Position numbers and translations under genes: made by a program. Positions 5,865 through 8,392 of a DNA stretch of 8,392 nt are shown in pieces (position 1 is the first letter of the stretch; each line of letters starts with the position of its first letter). Source of the stretch: Candidatus Brocadiaceae bacterium (GTDB lineage Bacteria > Planctomycetota > Brocadiia > Brocadiales > Bathyanammoxibiaceae); contig JASEHG010000081.1 in the NCBI GenBank assembly GCA_030018855.1, forward strand, positions 1-8,392, written 5' to 3'. The notes under the pieces were generated by a model. That model had not been told where the DNA came from. It saw only the letters and a list, made by a program, of their open reading frames with translations, and did not search any database.

Positions 5865-7379
5865 TTAACTCCTCTTGGAAAATTCCTTCTTGTATTCCTC
5901 TATGGCACGGACCAGCCGGTGAGTAAGTTCGTCGTCCCATCGTTTCTTTTGCTTGAGTTCCTGGCCTACAGCTGGATAGTTCTCTCTCATGAATCTATGG
6001 AAGCCGTTCTCAAAATCTTTTACCTTATCCACAGGGACGTCATCCAGATAGCCATTTATACCCACAAAGATGACCATTATCTGCTCTTCTACGGGCATGG
6101 GTTGGTACTGGGGTTGTTTGAGGATTTCTACAAGCCTTTGTCCTCTGGCTAGCTGGTCCTTAGTGGTCTTATCAAGTTCTGAGCCAAACTGGGCAAAGGC
6201 GGCCAGCTCCCTGTACTGTGCAAGGGTGAGCCTCAGCATCCCCGCCACCTTTTTCATGGCAGGTGTCTGGGCATTACCTCCCACCCTTGATACAGACAGA
6301 CCCACGTGTACGGCGGGCCTTATGCCAGAGTAAAAGAGGTCGCTTTCAAGATATATCTGGCCATCGGTTATAGAGATTACGTTGGTAGGGATATAAGCGG
6401 AGTAATCCCCCGCCTGGGTCTCTACCACTGGCAGTGCGGTTAGTGAACCACTTCCAAGCTTTTCGTTGAGTTTAGATGCCCTTTCTAGCAGTCTTGAGTG
6501 GAGATTGAAGATGTCACCAGGGAAGGCCTCCCTGCCGGGGGGCCGTCTGAGTAAGAGTGAGACCTGGCGGTAGGCAATGGCATGCTTATAAAGGTCGTCA
6601 TACATCACCACGGCGTGCTGACCGTTGTCCCTGAAGTACTCACCCATGGCGCAGCCTGCATAAGGGGCGATGTACTGCAGGGGCGCAGGGTCACTGGCCG
6701 AGGCCACCACTACAGTGGTGTACTCCATGGCCTTATACTTCTCAAGGGTGCTTACCAGGTCTGCTATTGTAGAAAGCTTCTGGCCAATAGCTACGTATAT
6801 GCACTTTACGCCCGTATCCCTCTGGTTGATGATGGTGTCTAAAAGGATGGCCGTCTTACCCGTTTGCCTATCGCCGATGATTAACTCCCTCTGCCCACGG
6901 CCTATGGGTATCATAGAGTCTATGGCCTTGATGCCGGTCTGCAATGGCTCCTTTACTGGCATCCTCTCCACGACGCTGGGGGCACGGCTCTCAATGGGCT
7001 TGAAGGTTTCTGAGGGTGCCGTTCCTTTACCATCTATTGGCTGTCCGAGGGCATTGACTACCCTCCCTAGAAGCCCCTCCCCTACCGGGACCTGGACAAT
7101 CTTGCCCGTGCTTTTTACTGTGTCCCCCTCCTTTATGCCCTTATCTGAACCAAGCAAGATAGCCCCCACGTTGTCTTCCTCCAGGTTCAGTACAATGCCG
7201 TATGTACCGGTAGGGAATTCCACTAACTCCCCTGCCATGCAATCATCAAGACCGTAGATTCTTGCCACTCCATCACCTACCTGGAGGACGGTGCCTACGG
7301 TCTCCATTTTTAGCTTTTCTTCATAGCCCTCTATCTCTTTCTGGATGATAGAGGCCACTTCATCGGGTCTTAAGACCAT
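5865..7379 (-). CDS. atpA: ATP synthase F1 alpha subunit
   Basis: This is the non-catalytic nucleotide-binding subunit that alternates with beta in the F1 head. Its 504 residues are standard length. Visible are the N-terminal stretch MVLRPDEVASIIQKEIEGYE that contacts delta, a beta-barrel (about 25-95), the Walker A loop GDRQTGKT (169-176) and the arginine finger R365 in LSVSRVGGNAQT, which reaches into the neighbouring beta active site. The ATG start at 7379 has AGGAG (7393-7389) nine bases upstream. It follows atpH after 33 bases, the largest gap in this part of the operon. Confidence 0.98.
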   Translation of the reverse strand: MVLRPDEVASIIQKEIEGYEEKLKMETVGTVLQVGDGVARIYGLDDCMAGELVEFPTGTYGIVLNLEEDNVGAILLGSDKGIKEGDTVKSTGKIVQVPVGEGLLGRVVNALGQPIDGKGTAPSETFKPIESRAPSVVERMPVKEPLQTGIKAIDSMIPIGRGQRELIIGDRQTGKTAILLDTIINQRDTGVKCIYVAIGQKLSTIADLVSTLEKYKAMEYTTVVVASASDPAPLQYIAPYAGCAMGEYFRDNGQHAVVMYDDLYKHAIAYRQVSLLLRRPPGREAFPGDIFNLHSRLLERASKLNEKLGSGSLTALPVVETQAGDYSAYIPTNVISITDGQIYLESDLFYSGIRPAVHVGLSVSRVGGNAQTPAMKKVAGMLRLTLAQYRELAAFAQFGSELDKTTKDQLARGQRLVEILKQPQYQPMPVEEQIMVIFVGINGYLDDVPVDKVKDFENGFHRFMRENYPAVGQELKQKKRWDDELTHRLVRAIEEYKKEFSKRS

Positions 7380-7412
7380 AGTTAATCACTCCTGTAAATA
7401 AAGACTTAAAGG

Positions 7413-7961
7413 CTAGGCCGCCCTGCCTTCCATGAGCCTTCTCCTCAGGTTCTCAAGGTGGCTGCGGACGCTACCGTCAATTACCGTATTGCCTATACGT
7501 ATGACCAAACCGCCCAGTATTTCCGGCTTAATCTCCGTTTTTATCTCCACCTTCTTACCGGAGAGCCTCTTCAGGATTTCTTCAATCCTTGCCAGCCTCT
7601 CCTCCATAAGGGGAATTGCCGTTTGTACGGTTGCACATGCAACCCCGCCAATGAGGTCTGCTACAGACTTGTAGCCGTCCAATACGAATTCTAATATCTC
7701 CTCTCGCCTTTTATCTATAATCAGGCGGAGGAAGTTTCTTACAAGGGGGCCCAGGTGGGGCGCCAGCAGGCTGTCTATCATTGCTGACTTCCTTTCCCTG
7801 GGTATTGCCGGGTGGAGGAGGATTCTCTTCAGTTCCGGGTTCTCGCGGAGGAGTTGGGCCACTTTCTCCAGGTCTTTCACGGTCTCCGGGAAGCGGCCCC
7901 TGGCCCTGGCCGTCTCAAAAAGGGCCTGGACATAACCCACGGCTACGGACTTGTCTAGCAC
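7413..7961 (-). CDS. atpH: ATP synthase delta subunit (peripheral stalk)
   Basis: Delta (OSCP-like) sits on top of F1 and joins the alpha N-termini to the b-subunit stalk. It has 182 residues, normal for the family. The N-terminal helical domain (VGYVQALFETARARGRF through the HPAIPRERKSAMI region) and the C-terminal conserved block (KPEILGGLVIRIGNTVIDGS near 148-167, then RSHLENLRRRL) are clear. The start is GTG at 7961-7959, with GGAGGG (7973-7968) six bases upstream inside the end of atpF. The gene overlaps atpF by seven bases, indicating coupled translation. Confidence 0.95.
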   Translation of the reverse strand: MLDKSVAVGYVQALFETARARGRFPETVKDLEKVAQLLRENPELKRILLHPAIPRERKSAMIDSLLAPHLGPLVRNFLRLIIDKRREEILEFVLDGYKSVADLIGGVACATVQTAIPLMEERLARIEEILKRLSGKKVEIKTEIKPEILGGLVIRIGNTVIDGSVRSHLENLRRRLMEGRAA

Positions 7962-8392
7962 CTCAGACCCTCCATCTCCTTTAAGAATCCATCCACCAGT
8001 CTTTCTGCCGATTCCTTGTTCAAGGACTGCTGAATCAATCTCTGCGAGGTAAGCAGAGACAATACTATCACCTGGTTTCTGATTTCCTGAGCCACCTTCT
8101 TCCTCTCCAGTTCCAGGCTTTCCTTCGCTTTTAGCTTTATTGCCTCGGCCTCCTCTCTGCTCCTCTCAACTATCTCGGAGCCGAGCTTCTTTGCCTCTTT
8201 CACCGCCTCGGTAAGCTTCTTCTCAGCCTCGGCCTCTGTCTCGTAAACCTTCTTCTCGTAGCCTGCCTTTAACCTGGCGGCCTCCTGCCTGTCCCCCTCT
8301 GTCTTTTCGTAGGTATCCCTGATTTCCTCCCTCCTTGCCTGCAGGAGGGCAAATATCTTGTCAAAGAGGAACCTCCTGAGCAGGTAAAGCAG
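7955..8392 (-). CDS. atpF: ATP synthase F0 b subunit, N-terminus off window
   Basis: The reading frame is open from the right edge to the TAG at 7957-7955, giving the last 145 residues. It begins with LLYLLRRFLFDKIFALLQAR, the family signature just after the membrane anchor (compare the usual LL-KFL-PI pattern). A long, highly charged, Ala/Glu/Lys-rich helix follows, which forms the coiled-coil peripheral stalk linking F0 to delta. The end (RNQVIVLSLLTSQRLIQQSL, then ERLVDGFLKEM) is the delta-binding region. The transmembrane segment and start codon lie beyond 8392. A shorter start near GTG 8203 is not plausible because conserved sequence continues upstream. atpE and atpB are expected just outside the window. 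Confidence 0.93.
   Translation of the reverse strand: MLYLLRRFLFDKIFALLQARREEIRDTYEKTEGDRQEAARLKAGYEKKVYETEAEAEKKLTEAVKEAKKLGSEIVERSREEAEAIKLKAKESLELERKKVAQEIRNQVIVLSLLTSQRLIQQSLNKESAERLVDGFLKEMEGLRC

Overview
The window looks like ordinary bacterial chromosome from a Gram-negative-type, non-alphaproteobacterial lineage. It makes heme precursors by the C5 route (HemL) and has a standard F-type ATP synthase operon. Codon use favours AGG for Arg and ATA for Ile, and several genes start with TTG or GTG. The protein style resembles deep-branching anaerobes such as Planctomycetota (anammox-like) or Nitrospirota, but this placement is a weak impression and not a result.

Layout. Positions 1-367 (minus strand, running off the left edge) hold the N-terminal part of an XRE/Cro-type helix-turn-helix regulator joined to a LexA/S24-like domain, with an Ala-Gly pair at the expected self-cleavage site. 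It is divergent from a plus-strand gene (547-1638) for a cytosolic hybrid protein, a receiver domain followed by a histidine kinase. The space between them (368-546) is AT-rich and holds a good plus-strand sigma70-like promoter, a candidate minus-strand -10, and two palindromes that could be operators. Positions 1639-1940 carry no gene; they hold three tightly packed hairpin-forming repeats and then a strong promoter for hemL. hemL (1941-3246, plus) is complete in content but is broken by a one-base frameshift in a run of seven G.

Positions 3296-8392 (minus strand) hold the distal part of the ATP synthase operon in the classical order atpF (5' end off the window) - atpH - atpA - atpG - atpD - atpC. 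Spacing is tight, two neighbours (atpF/atpH) overlap, and most genes have strong Shine-Dalgarno sequences. The proteins are the peripheral stalk b and delta subunits, the alpha3-beta3 catalytic head, and the gamma-epsilon rotor stalk. Epsilon is short and lacks the usual C-terminal helical hairpin. hemL and atpC converge, with 49 bases between their stop codons.

Most of the window is conserved housekeeping. The points most worth a second look are the hemL frameshift, the regulator/kinase divergent control region with its palindromes and overlapping mini-ORF, the insertion in the receiver domain, the hairpin cluster and the truncated epsilon. I see no tRNA, rRNA, CRISPR, transposase or riboswitch.
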